From assembly GCA_028287235.1 (NCBI GenBank), contig JAQBQB010000020.1, positions 186,001-250,000 of the forward strand: 64,000 nt of DNA. The letters are read 5' to 3'. Both the position numbers and the translations under genes were made by a program. Below are positions 34,294 to 41,451 of this stretch, piece by piece; the stretch's first letter is position 1, and every line of letters begins with the position of its first letter. This DNA is from Gemmatimonadota bacterium. GTDB taxonomy: Bacteria > Gemmatimonadota > Gemmatimonadetes > Gemmatimonadales > Gemmatimonadaceae. The notes beneath the pieces are model-generated. The model did no database searches and was not told where the DNA came from. It saw only the letters and a list, made by a program, of their open reading frames with translations.

Positions 34294-35391
34294 TCAACCG
34301 AGCTCGATGAGCTCGCGTGGAAAGCTCGTGAGGATGGTCGGGCCGTCCGGACCGAGAAACACGTCGTCCTCGATTCGAACCCCACCCCACCCCGGTCGAT
34401 AGATTCCCGGCTCGATTGTCACTACAGCGCCTTCGGCCAGCGTGCCTTCGGCCGTACGTGCCAGCCGAGGGGCTTCATGCACCTCCAATCCGAGACCGTG
34501 GCCCAGACTGTGGCCAAACAGGTCTCCGTACCCGCGCTGCTCAATGTAGTCGCGCGCGATGGCGTCGGCATCCCGCCCGGTCATTCCGGCACGAACCCCG
34601 TGCGCGGCATTCTCGTTCGCCACGCGCACGACCTCGTACACCTCGCGCTGCTCCGGAGCCGCGTGGCCCACGACGAAGGTGCGCGTGACGTCGGAGCAAT
34701 AGCCCTTCGTCTCCGCCCCAAAATCGAGGAGGAGAAAATCGCCGTCCTCGATCTGCCGCGCGGACGAGTGTGCGTGCGGCAATGCCGACCGCGGACCCGA
34801 CGCGACGATCGACGCGAACGGAAAGCCTTCACTCCCCGCGTCGCGCAGCGATTTCTCGAGCACGCCGGCGACCTCGAGCTCCGACATCCCGACGCGCACC
34901 TGCGGAATGGTGCGCTCCAGCGCCTGCGTCGCGATGCCGTTCGCCGCCTGGATCAGCGCCAGCTCACCCGCATCCTTTCGTTCGCGCAGCGTCTCGACGA
35001 GATCCACCGTGGGACGCCACTGCCAGCGCGCGCCCGCCTCGAGCAGCCGCTGAAAGTCGCGATGCAGGATGTGGCCGGACTCGAAGCCCACGACCTCGAG
35101 ATACGTGAACGGCGCGAGCTGCTGCCACAGACCGGCCCACAAACTTTGCGGCTCGATGCTGATGCGCGCGAAATCCCCCACCTCTTCCGTGATCTGGGTT
35201 TGATACCGGAAGTCGGTGATGAGCACGAGGTCGCGCGTGCTCACGAAGAGCAGCGCGCTCGAGCCGGAGAAGCCCGTGAGATAGCGGATGTTCGGGAGGC
35301 TCGTGATGAGCAGCCCGTCAACGTGCGCGGCCGTGAGGCCGTCGATGAGCGCCGTGAGGCGCCGGGCACGCGAGTCAGCCACGAGCGGCAA
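34294..35391 (-). CDS. pepP: M24 family aminopeptidase P / Xaa-Pro peptidase
   Basis: Creatinase-like N-domain (about 1-125) and pita-bread metallopeptidase domain, 365 aa. Metal ligands: LLDFGAETKGYCSDVTRTF (two Asp), GHSLGHGLGLEVHE (His), VVTIEPGIY (Glu) and VRIEDDVFL (Glu). Removes N-terminal residues before proline in small peptides. The frame starts 17 bp inside the end of aroQ, so a slightly later start is possible. Confidence 0.94.
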   Translation of the reverse strand: MPLVADSRARRLTALIDGLTAAHVDGLLITSLPNIRYLTGFSGSSALLFVSTRDLVLITDFRYQTQITEEVGDFARISIEPQSLWAGLWQQLAPFTYLEVVGFESGHILHRDFQRLLEAGARWQWRPTVDLVETLRERKDAGELALIQAANGIATQALERTIPQVRVGMSELEVAGVLEKSLRDAGSEGFPFASIVASGPRSALPHAHSSARQIEDGDFLLLDFGAETKGYCSDVTRTFVVGHAAPEQREVYEVVRVANENAAHGVRAGMTGRDADAIARDYIEQRGYGDLFGHSLGHGLGLEVHEAPRLARTAEGTLAEGAVVTIEPGIYRPGWGGVRIEDDVFLGPDGPTILTSFPRELIELG

Positions 35392-35815
35392 TCTTGCGTG
35401 CCAGGCCCCGCAGGGCGAGCTCGTACCCGTACGCGCCCATGCCGAGGACGACGCCCACCGCCGCCGGTGCGAGCATCGAGTGCCGCCGCTCCGGCTCGCG
35501 CGCGTACACGTTGGTCACGTGCACCTCGACGAACGGCACCGCGATGGCGACGAGCGCGTCGCGAATCGCGAGACTCGTGTGCGTGTAGGCGCCGGCATTG
35601 ATCACCACGCCGTCGATCTTGCCGCGCAGCGAGTGAATCGCGTCGATGAGCTCCCCTTCACCGTTGTGCTGCGCGAATTGCAGCTTGGCGCCCAGCTCCT
35701 TGCCGACCGCGCGTAGCGAGCGCTCGACGTCGGCGAGCGACTCGTGGCCGTACAGCGCAGGCTCGCGCGTCCCGAGGAGATTCAGGTTCGGTCCGTTGAG
35801 GACGGCGATTTTCAC
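35375..35815 (-). CDS. aroQ: 3-dehydroquinate dehydratase, type II
   Basis: Third shikimate-pathway enzyme, 146 aa dodecameric type II fold. LNGPNLNLLGTREPALYG (catalytic Arg and Tyr), QHNGEGELIDAIHSL, VINAGAYTHTSLAIRDAL and FVEVHVTNVYAREPERRHS are all intact. It overlaps the upstream TPR gene by 4 bp and the downstream peptidase by 17 bp. Confidence 0.97.
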   Translation of the reverse strand: MKIAVLNGPNLNLLGTREPALYGHESLADVERSLRAVGKELGAKLQFAQHNGEGELIDAIHSLRGKIDGVVINAGAYTHTSLAIRDALVAIAVPFVEVHVTNVYAREPERRHSMLAPAAVGVVLGMGAYGYELALRGLARKIAARG

Positions 35816-37761
35816 GTCTTCTTCAGTCCGTTGAGCCAGGCGTTGAATTGCGCGATGTCGTCGGTCACTTCGGTCGGCGCTCCACTCCCTTCGCTCGTCG
35901 CGCTCGGCGCACCCTCCGCCATCTCCTCGGCGAAGAACTGATCGAACGAGAAGCCGTCGCCATCGGCGCGCGGCGGCGAGTTGCCCTTGAACACATGGTC
36001 GAGCTGCAACTCGCTCGACGCGCGGTGCGCCGGCATGCCCTGAAGCGGAGCAGTGTCCGGGCCTTCCGGCGCGAACGCCTCCTGCAGCGTGTTCGCCGCG
36101 CTCGCGTCGGACGACGAAGGAGCGCTGGCGTCGGCACCGGTGAACAGCGCGTCGATGGATCCGCGCACCGTCTCGTCGGCGGGCGCATAGCGCTGCGGCT
36201 CGGAGGCCGCCGAAGGCTCCGACGCCTCCGACGCTGGCGGAGCGTCTGGCGCCGCCGCAAATGCTCCTTCGTCCTCGAACGCCGGCATGTAATCGGCCTC
36301 GGGTACCGCATCGACGGCCAGCGGAGTGCGGCGCGACGCGAGGCCCAGCAGAAATTCGCGAATCGTCGGGCCGCCGTACACCGGCGCGGGCGCGGCGCCT
36401 TCATCGGCAGCGGGCGCCGCGTTGGCGTAGACACGGTCTTCCACCGCGCGAAGGCGCTCCTCCAATCCGGCATCGCCCGGCCGCTGCTCGACGAGCTGGC
36501 GATAGATGTCGAGCGCCGCGTCGAGGTGGCCCTGGCTCAGATACAGCTCCGCCATCGTCTCGGTCACGAACGCCGGAACGTCGGCGGTGGCAGAGGCGAT
36601 CGCGTCCGGCTCGAACGACTCGAGGCCGTCGATGAACGGCGCGTCGCTCGATACGGTCGGCGCATCCGACGACGAATCCGCGCTCACCAGCCCGAGATTG
36701 ATGTCGGTTGCCGACTCGATCAGCGGCTCGAATGCTGGCTCGATGGATGGCTCGAACGCTGGCTCGACCGCCAGCTCGATGCTGGGCTCTCCAGAGCTGC
36801 CCGCGATGGCGAACGGGTCGGCCTCGAACGGACCGTCTTCGTTGCCCAGCTCGAAACCGGCCTCCTCCAGGAGCGGAGACTTCGCTTCAGGTGCAGGCGC
36901 GGACTCGTCGTACGAATCGGTCGTCGGGATACGGAACGCGTCGGCGATCGACAACTCTTCGAATCGCTCTTCGACCCCTTGGTCCAGCAGGTCGCTCGAT
37001 TCGCTCTCGGGAGCGGCCGACGGAGCGACGGACGACAACGGGACGCCGCCAAGATTGAAATCCTCGAGGCTGAGAAAATCCTGACCGTCGCCCGCTTTCG
37101 TCTCGGATGCGGCATGCGCCGGCGGCGGCGGTTCTACCGGTGGCGCTGGATCGAATGGCGTCGCGGCCCGGAGGTCGGTGTCGTCCTCCGATTTCTCGAC
37201 CACGAAGCCGCCCTCAGAGGCGTCCGATGAACCCCGCGCGGCTGACGCTTCTTGTGCGGCGGGCGCCGGAGTTTCGGCGCGCGGAATCGCCGGCATGCTG
37301 AGCGGCGTCGCTTCGCTCGGCTTGTTTGGTTTGTTGATCGTTGGCGCGGCCGACGGCTCAGGCGCCGCGAGCAAGGAGATCATGAGCTGCGCGATCTCCT
37401 CGTTGCGCGGGTCGGCCTCGAGCACGCGCTGGTACCAGACGCGCGCGGCGTTCGAGTCCCCGCTCAGGCGCGCGATGTCGCCCAGATGGCGGAGGGCGAT
37501 GAGGTTCTCAGGGTCGAGCGACAGCGCCGTCTCGAACACGACCTGCGCTTCCTCCTGCCGGCCCATCTCGAACAGCGTTTGGCCGTACACGATATGACCG
37601 CTCATGTGCCCCGGCTGCTGGGGCAGATATTCCTGACAAATGAAGACGGCCTGCTCGAGATCACCCGCCTTGCGGTACTCGTTCGCCAGAGGCGCGAAGT
37701 ACCGTCGGGGGTTCTCGTCGAACTTCTTGCGGAGCTCGTCGATTCGGGGGGAACTGGCCAT
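35812..37761 (-). CDS. Large TPR-repeat protein, first gene of the aroQ-acc operon
   Basis: 649-aa soluble protein without signal peptide. TPR helices occupy about residues 15-125 (REAGDLEQ-like RKAGDLEQAVFICQEYLPQQ, MGRQEEAQVVFETALSLDPE, GDSNAARVWYQRVLEADPRN). A long acidic, Ala/Pro/Ser-rich low-complexity stretch follows, with one more TPR near 420-450 (ATVTMAEL-type TETMAELYLSQGHLDAALDI) and a disordered C-terminus. Scaffold role likely; partner unknown. A good -35/-10 pair lies about 60 bp upstream. The second TPR protein at 41.4-44.1 kb has the same design. Confidence 0.85.
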   Translation of the reverse strand: MASSPRIDELRKKFDENPRRYFAPLANEYRKAGDLEQAVFICQEYLPQQPGHMSGHIVYGQTLFEMGRQEEAQVVFETALSLDPENLIALRHLGDIARLSGDSNAARVWYQRVLEADPRNEEIAQLMISLLAAPEPSAAPTINKPNKPSEATPLSMPAIPRAETPAPAAQEASAARGSSDASEGGFVVEKSEDDTDLRAATPFDPAPPVEPPPPAHAASETKAGDGQDFLSLEDFNLGGVPLSSVAPSAAPESESSDLLDQGVEERFEELSIADAFRIPTTDSYDESAPAPEAKSPLLEEAGFELGNEDGPFEADPFAIAGSSGEPSIELAVEPAFEPSIEPAFEPLIESATDINLGLVSADSSSDAPTVSSDAPFIDGLESFEPDAIASATADVPAFVTETMAELYLSQGHLDAALDIYRQLVEQRPGDAGLEERLRAVEDRVYANAAPAADEGAAPAPVYGGPTIREFLLGLASRRTPLAVDAVPEADYMPAFEDEGAFAAAPDAPPASEASEPSAASEPQRYAPADETVRGSIDALFTGADASAPSSSDASAANTLQEAFAPEGPDTAPLQGMPAHRASSELQLDHVFKGNSPPRADGDGFSFDQFFAEEMAEGAPSATSEGSGAPTEVTDDIAQFNAWLNGLKKT

Positions 37762-37821
37762 GGAATGCCCTCGAGGCGGACACGCGACGGAGGGCCGAAG
37801 CCCGGGACCGGACGAATGCGG

Positions 37822-37851
37822 ATAATACACACCGCGGACGGACCGAGTCAA
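37822..37851 (-). promoter_or_regulatory. Putative promoter of the TPR-aroQ-pepP-accB operon
   Basis: Minus strand TTGACT (37851-37846), 18 bp, TATTAT (37827-37822), near consensus on both boxes. A leader of about 55 nt would precede the ATG. It lies in the 195-bp divergent gap shared with ppiD. Confidence 0.6.
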
Positions 37852-37870
37852 TCAGAAGTTACACCCTCAC

Positions 37871-37900
37871 TTGATTTTAGCCCCTCTTCGCCTCTAACAT
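37871..37900 (+). promoter_or_regulatory. Putative ppiD promoter
   Basis: TTGATT, 18 bp, TAACAT, about 56 bp before the chosen GTG. It does not overlap the divergent TPR promoter; the two -35 boxes are 20 bp apart, back to back. Confidence 0.4.
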
Positions 37901-37956
37901 TCACAGCTTGGTTCGAGAGTTTTTTCCTTCCCTCACGCGCTCTGGAGTTACGTCCC

Positions 37957-39786
37957 GTGCTGCAACAGATGCGGGGCCTGGCGAAATACATCTGGGTGCT
38001 TGTCGCCTTTGTATTCGTCGGTGGCTTCCTCCTGTATGAAACGTCGGGTTTGATGGGCCGTACCCCGGTCACGACCACGACGCCGGTGGCTGTTGTCAAC
38101 GGCCACGACATCCTCTACTCGCAATTCCAGGCTCGCGTCCAGAACGAGGTGCAGTCCGAGCAGCAGCGGTCGGGACAGACGCTCTCGCAGGACGACACCC
38201 GCCGGATCGAGAACAGCGTTTTCGACCAGATGGTGTCGGACGTGCTGCTGCAGGACGAGTATCGCCGCCGCGGCATCGTCGTGACCGACGACGAAGTCCG
38301 CGAGTTTGCGCGCTACGCGCCGCCCTCGTGGATCACGGGCGCTCCTGAGCTGCAGACCGAAGGGCGGTTCGACCCGGACAAGTACGCCCGCCTGCTCGCC
38401 AGCCCGCAGGCGCGCCAGGGTGGTCTGCTCGTGTCGCTGGAGAACTACTACAGAACCGAGATCCCGCGCGAGAAGCTGTTCGACCAGATCGGGTCGGGCG
38501 TCTACGTGTCGGATTCCGAGCTCTGGCGTGCCTGGCGCGACCAGCACGACAGCGCGCAGGTGAGCTACGTCTCGTTCGTCCCCACGCCCGATCCTGCAGC
38601 CGCCAAGGCAATTTCCGACGCGGACCTCCATGCCTACTTCGACCAGCACAAATCGGAGTTCCAGGGCCCGGGGCGCGCGGTGTTGTCTGTCGTGACGATC
38701 CCGCGCACGGTCACCGCGGCCGATTCCGCCGCGGCGCGCGCGAAGGTCGTCGCCCTGCGCGAGGAAATCGTGAAGGGCGCGAAGTTCGAGGACGTCGCCA
38801 AGCGCGAGTCCGCGGACACCGTCTCCGGCCGCAACGGCGGCGACCTCGGCAAGGGTGGCAAAGGCCGCTTCGTGCCGGATTTCGAGAAGGCCGCCTACGC
38901 GCTCGGCAAGGGCGAGCTCTCCCAGCCGGTGCTGACGCCGTTCGGCTACCATCTCATCAAGGTCGACGAGAAGAAGGGCGACACGCTGTCGCTGCGCCAC
39001 ATTCTCGTGCGCATTCAGGCGAGCGATTCGTCGACCACGCGCATCGACAAGGAAGCGGACGTGCTGTCGCGTAGCGCGGGCTCGAGCGATCAGGGAAAGA
39101 AGCTCGACACCGCCGCGCAGAAGCTCGGCCTCAAGATCTCGCGGGCGCAGGCGTTCGAAGGCCAGCCGGCGACCATGGACGGCAAGCCGATCCCCAGCGC
39201 GAGCGCGTGGGCGTTCGGCGGCGCCAAGCCGGGAGAGACCAGCGAGCTGTTCGACGACGAGAACGGCTACTATCTCGTGCGTCTCGACTCGCTCCACGAA
39301 GGCGGCGAGCCGAAGTTCGAGAACGTGAAGGAAGAGATCCGCGGACGGGTGGCGGCCTCGCGTCAGCTCGACAAGCTCCTGCCCGACGCCCAGAAGCTGG
39401 CCTCGGCCGCCGCGACGAGCACGCTCGAAGCCGCGGCGCAGCAGGCCGGCAAGAAGGTGGAGCAGACGCCCATGTTCAGTCGCTCGTCGATCGTCCCGGG
39501 GCTCGGCCAGTTCAACGAAGCCGTTGGCGCCGCATTCGCGTTGCCGACGGGTGCCGTGAGCGCGCCGGTCAAGACCAACGACGGCGTGTACGTGCTTCGC
39601 GTCGATAAGCGCGTGTTGGCCGACAGCGCGGCGTGGGTGGCGCAGAAGCCGGCGCAGAAGGCCACGCGCTTGCAGCAGCTGCGCCAGCAGAAGATCCAGA
39701 TGTTCTTGCAGGACATGCGCAAGGCGGCCAAGGTCGACGACCGCCGTAAGAAGATCAACGCGGCTACGCGGCGGGCCGACGTATAG
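37957..39786 (+). CDS. ppiD: PpiD/SurA-type periplasmic peptidyl-prolyl isomerase
   Basis: Membrane-anchored periplasmic folding factor. 609 aa from a GTG with GGAG nine nt upstream. One N-terminal transmembrane helix (YIWVLVAFVFVGGFLL), a SurA_N-like chaperone domain (VNGHDILYSQFQARVQ, VTDDEVREFARYAPPSW), a parvulin domain from about residue 240 (VVALREEIVKGAKFEDVAKR, GGDLGKGGKGRFVPDF, TPFGYHLIKVDEK), and a second degenerate parvulin-like half (LRHILVRI to about 480). The frame is open far upstream over the TPR gene, but that part is not protein-like. Convergent with tatA. Confidence 0.92.
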   Translation: MLQQMRGLAKYIWVLVAFVFVGGFLLYETSGLMGRTPVTTTTPVAVVNGHDILYSQFQARVQNEVQSEQQRSGQTLSQDDTRRIENSVFDQMVSDVLLQDEYRRRGIVVTDDEVREFARYAPPSWITGAPELQTEGRFDPDKYARLLASPQARQGGLLVSLENYYRTEIPREKLFDQIGSGVYVSDSELWRAWRDQHDSAQVSYVSFVPTPDPAAAKAISDADLHAYFDQHKSEFQGPGRAVLSVVTIPRTVTAADSAAARAKVVALREEIVKGAKFEDVAKRESADTVSGRNGGDLGKGGKGRFVPDFEKAAYALGKGELSQPVLTPFGYHLIKVDEKKGDTLSLRHILVRIQASDSSTTRIDKEADVLSRSAGSSDQGKKLDTAAQKLGLKISRAQAFEGQPATMDGKPIPSASAWAFGGAKPGETSELFDDENGYYLVRLDSLHEGGEPKFENVKEEIRGRVAASRQLDKLLPDAQKLASAAATSTLEAAAQQAGKKVEQTPMFSRSSIVPGLGQFNEAVGAAFALPTGAVSAPVKTNDGVYVLRVDKRVLADSAAWVAQKPAQKATRLQQLRQQKIQMFLQDMRKAAKVDDRRKKINAATRRADV

Positions 39787-39890
39787 CGTTGGGCGTTGGG
39801 CGTGGGGCGTTGAAAAGCGAAGGGCGGATCCCAAGGGTCCGCCCTTCGCTTTACTCATGATTGTTTTCTCACGCCCCACGCCCCACGCTA
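39784..39890. repeat. Heptad-repeat palindrome bounded by the ppiD and tatA stop codons
   Basis: Left arm 39784-39810 reads TAGCGTTGGGCGTTGGGCGT and on, in 7-bp steps (GCGTTGG, GCGTTGG, GCGTGGG, GCGTTGA). The right arm 39871-39890 is its complement, one heptad shorter. The first TAG is the ppiD stop and the last bases are the tatA stop (TAG on the minus strand). The centre holds a strong hairpin annotated separately. Confidence 0.88.
39814..39852. terminator. Bidirectional terminator between ppiD and tatA
   Basis: 18-bp stem AAAGCGAAGGGCGGATCC against GGGTCCGCCCTTCGCTTT (one G-T type mismatch) with a 3-nt loop. T runs flank both sides weakly. It serves two convergent genes. Confidence 0.85.
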
Positions 39891-40151
39891 GATGAGGCGC
39901 TTCGGCTCCGGACGGACCTGCTCGTCGTCCACGCGCACCGGACGTGTTTCGCCCGCCGGCAGGCCGGCGTCACGAACCGAGTCGCGGATCGGATCGCGGA
40001 CGTCGCGGTCGATCTCGTTGATGTTCTTCTTGAACTCGCGAATTCCCTTGCCGATCGATGCGCCGATTTCAGGAACGCGCCGGGCGCCGAAGAGCACCAG
40101 CACGATCACGAGGATGACCATCAACTCGGTGAAGCCCAGATTGGCGAACAT
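39888..40151 (-). CDS. tatA: Sec-independent translocase subunit TatA
   Basis: 87 aa: short N-terminus, one transmembrane helix (ELMVILVIVLVLFGARRVPE) with the FG hinge, an amphipathic helix (IGASIGKGIREFKKNINEID) and a charged tail. Forms the Tat pore for folded proteins. tatC is 14 kb away in the Tol-Pal/lptD run. It is the last gene after the polyprenyl synthase and a DUF4321-type gene. Confidence 0.95.
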   Translation of the reverse strand: MFANLGFTELMVILVIVLVLFGARRVPEIGASIGKGIREFKKNINEIDRDVRDPIRDSVRDAGLPAGETRPVRVDDEQVRPEPKRLI

Positions 40152-40162
40152 ATATTCCTCTC

Positions 40163-40444
40163 CTAAAAGAGCGAACGAGCGATAAGGTAGGCGACCAGCA
40201 CACCAACAAGACTAAGCAAAGACACGTCGAGCGCGACCGGTCCTAAAGAGAACTTGATCAGCACCAGGTCGATATTCAACGGACCGAGCGTAGGTGTGAC
40301 GCCGGCCGTGAGAAATTGTTTGGCCGCGCCGGCCGGAAACAGGATGCGCGCCGCTTGCTGCATGGCGCCGCCCACGATGAAACCGAGGCCCAGGACCAAG
40401 GCGTGAAACCCCGGCCGGTGCTTGGATGATCCGCGCGGCGCCAT
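40163..40444 (-). CDS. Small membrane protein, DUF4321-like
   Basis: 93 aa with two hydrophobic segments: FHALVLGLGFIVGGAMQQAA near the N-terminus and VALDVSLLSLVGVLVAYLIA at the C-terminus, separated by PTLGPLNIDLVLIKFSLGP. The layout (VLGLxxGG helix, LGPLxxDL motif, C-terminal helix) fits the DUF4321 family. Function unknown. Start and polyprenyl synthase stop share one base (TGATG). Confidence 0.7.
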   Translation of the reverse strand: MAPRGSSKHRPGFHALVLGLGFIVGGAMQQAARILFPAGAAKQFLTAGVTPTLGPLNIDLVLIKFSLGPVALDVSLLSLVGVLVAYLIARSLF

Positions 40445-41451
40445 CAGGACCGCCGATCCATCACGTAAGCGATCGAGTCCGTGAGCGCGGCGCGTGCCGG
40501 GCTCTCCGGAAGGACGCGCAAGGCCTGTTCCGCGTCATGGGCAAACTGCTCACCCCGCCGGCGCGAGTACTCGATGCCGCCTGCGTCCGAGACGATGCCG
40601 ATCACGTCGGCCAGCAACTCGTCGTCCGGCGCTTCGGTGGCAAACAGCTCGTCGATCCGCGTCCGGCCCGCCGCGGACACTCGCGGCAGCGCGGCGATCA
40701 ACGGCAATGAGACCTTGTGTTCGCGCAGGTCGAGTCCGCCGGGTTTTCCGGTCACCGATTGGTCCTCTGTGTAGTCGAGAATGTCGTCCGCGATCTGGAA
40801 CGCCATGCCGAGGCGGTCCCCGAAGTGGGCCAACGGCTCGCGGAATTGGGCTGCCCCGCACAACGCGCCGCTCTCGCATGCGCCGGACATCAGCGACGCG
40901 GTCTTGGCGCGGATCAGATGATAATAATCGTCCTCGCTGAAATTGAGCGCATCCACGGCGCTCAATTGCCGCATCTCGCCGATCGTGAGCTCGTTGGCCA
41001 CGTCGGCCACGATCTTCATGATCTCGAGGTCGCCCATCCGCACGAGCGCCATCAGCGCGCGCGTGTAGAGGAAGTCTCCCATGATGACGGAGACTTGATG
41101 GCTGAACAGCGAGTTGACGGTCGGCAGCCCGCGCCGCAACACCGAGTGGTCGACGGAGTCGTCGTGGACGAGCGTCGCCAGGTGCATGAGCTCCACCGAC
41201 GCCGCGAGGGTGATCGCGCGGGCCTCCGGCTGTCCGGCGGCGGCGCTCGAAAGCAGCGCCAGCGTGGGGCGAAACATCTTGCCGCGCATCTGCAGCAGAT
41301 GCCCGCTCACCTCACGGATAAGCGGGAGGTCGTCGGTGGCGATGCGCTGCATCTCCACGACGACCTCCTCGAGCCGGTCGTTCACGGGCGCCTGGATCTC
41401 CCGCAACGCGTTTGTGGCCGGCGTGCGCGCACGAGCGGTGACGCCGCTCAT
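40444..41451 (-). CDS. Polyprenyl (octaprenyl/heptaprenyl-type) diphosphate synthase
   Basis: Trans-prenyltransferase, 335 aa, extending FPP with IPP to make the quinone side chain or a long prenyl diphosphate. First aspartate-rich motif in LVHDDSVDHS with the following RRG, second in QIADDILDYTED; GKMFRPTLALLSS and EMRQL...FSEDDYYHLIRAKTA also fit. Chain length depends on residues before the first DDxxD (VELMHLAT, small Ala upstream), compatible with C35-C50. IspB/HepT-like. The start overlaps the TPR gene by 4 bp. Confidence 0.94.
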   Translation of the reverse strand: MSGVTARARTPATNALREIQAPVNDRLEEVVVEMQRIATDDLPLIREVSGHLLQMRGKMFRPTLALLSSAAAGQPEARAITLAASVELMHLATLVHDDSVDHSVLRRGLPTVNSLFSHQVSVIMGDFLYTRALMALVRMGDLEIMKIVADVANELTIGEMRQLSAVDALNFSEDDYYHLIRAKTASLMSGACESGALCGAAQFREPLAHFGDRLGMAFQIADDILDYTEDQSVTGKPGGLDLREHKVSLPLIAALPRVSAAGRTRIDELFATEAPDDELLADVIGIVSDAGGIEYSRRRGEQFAHDAEQALRVLPESPARAALTDSIAYVMDRRS

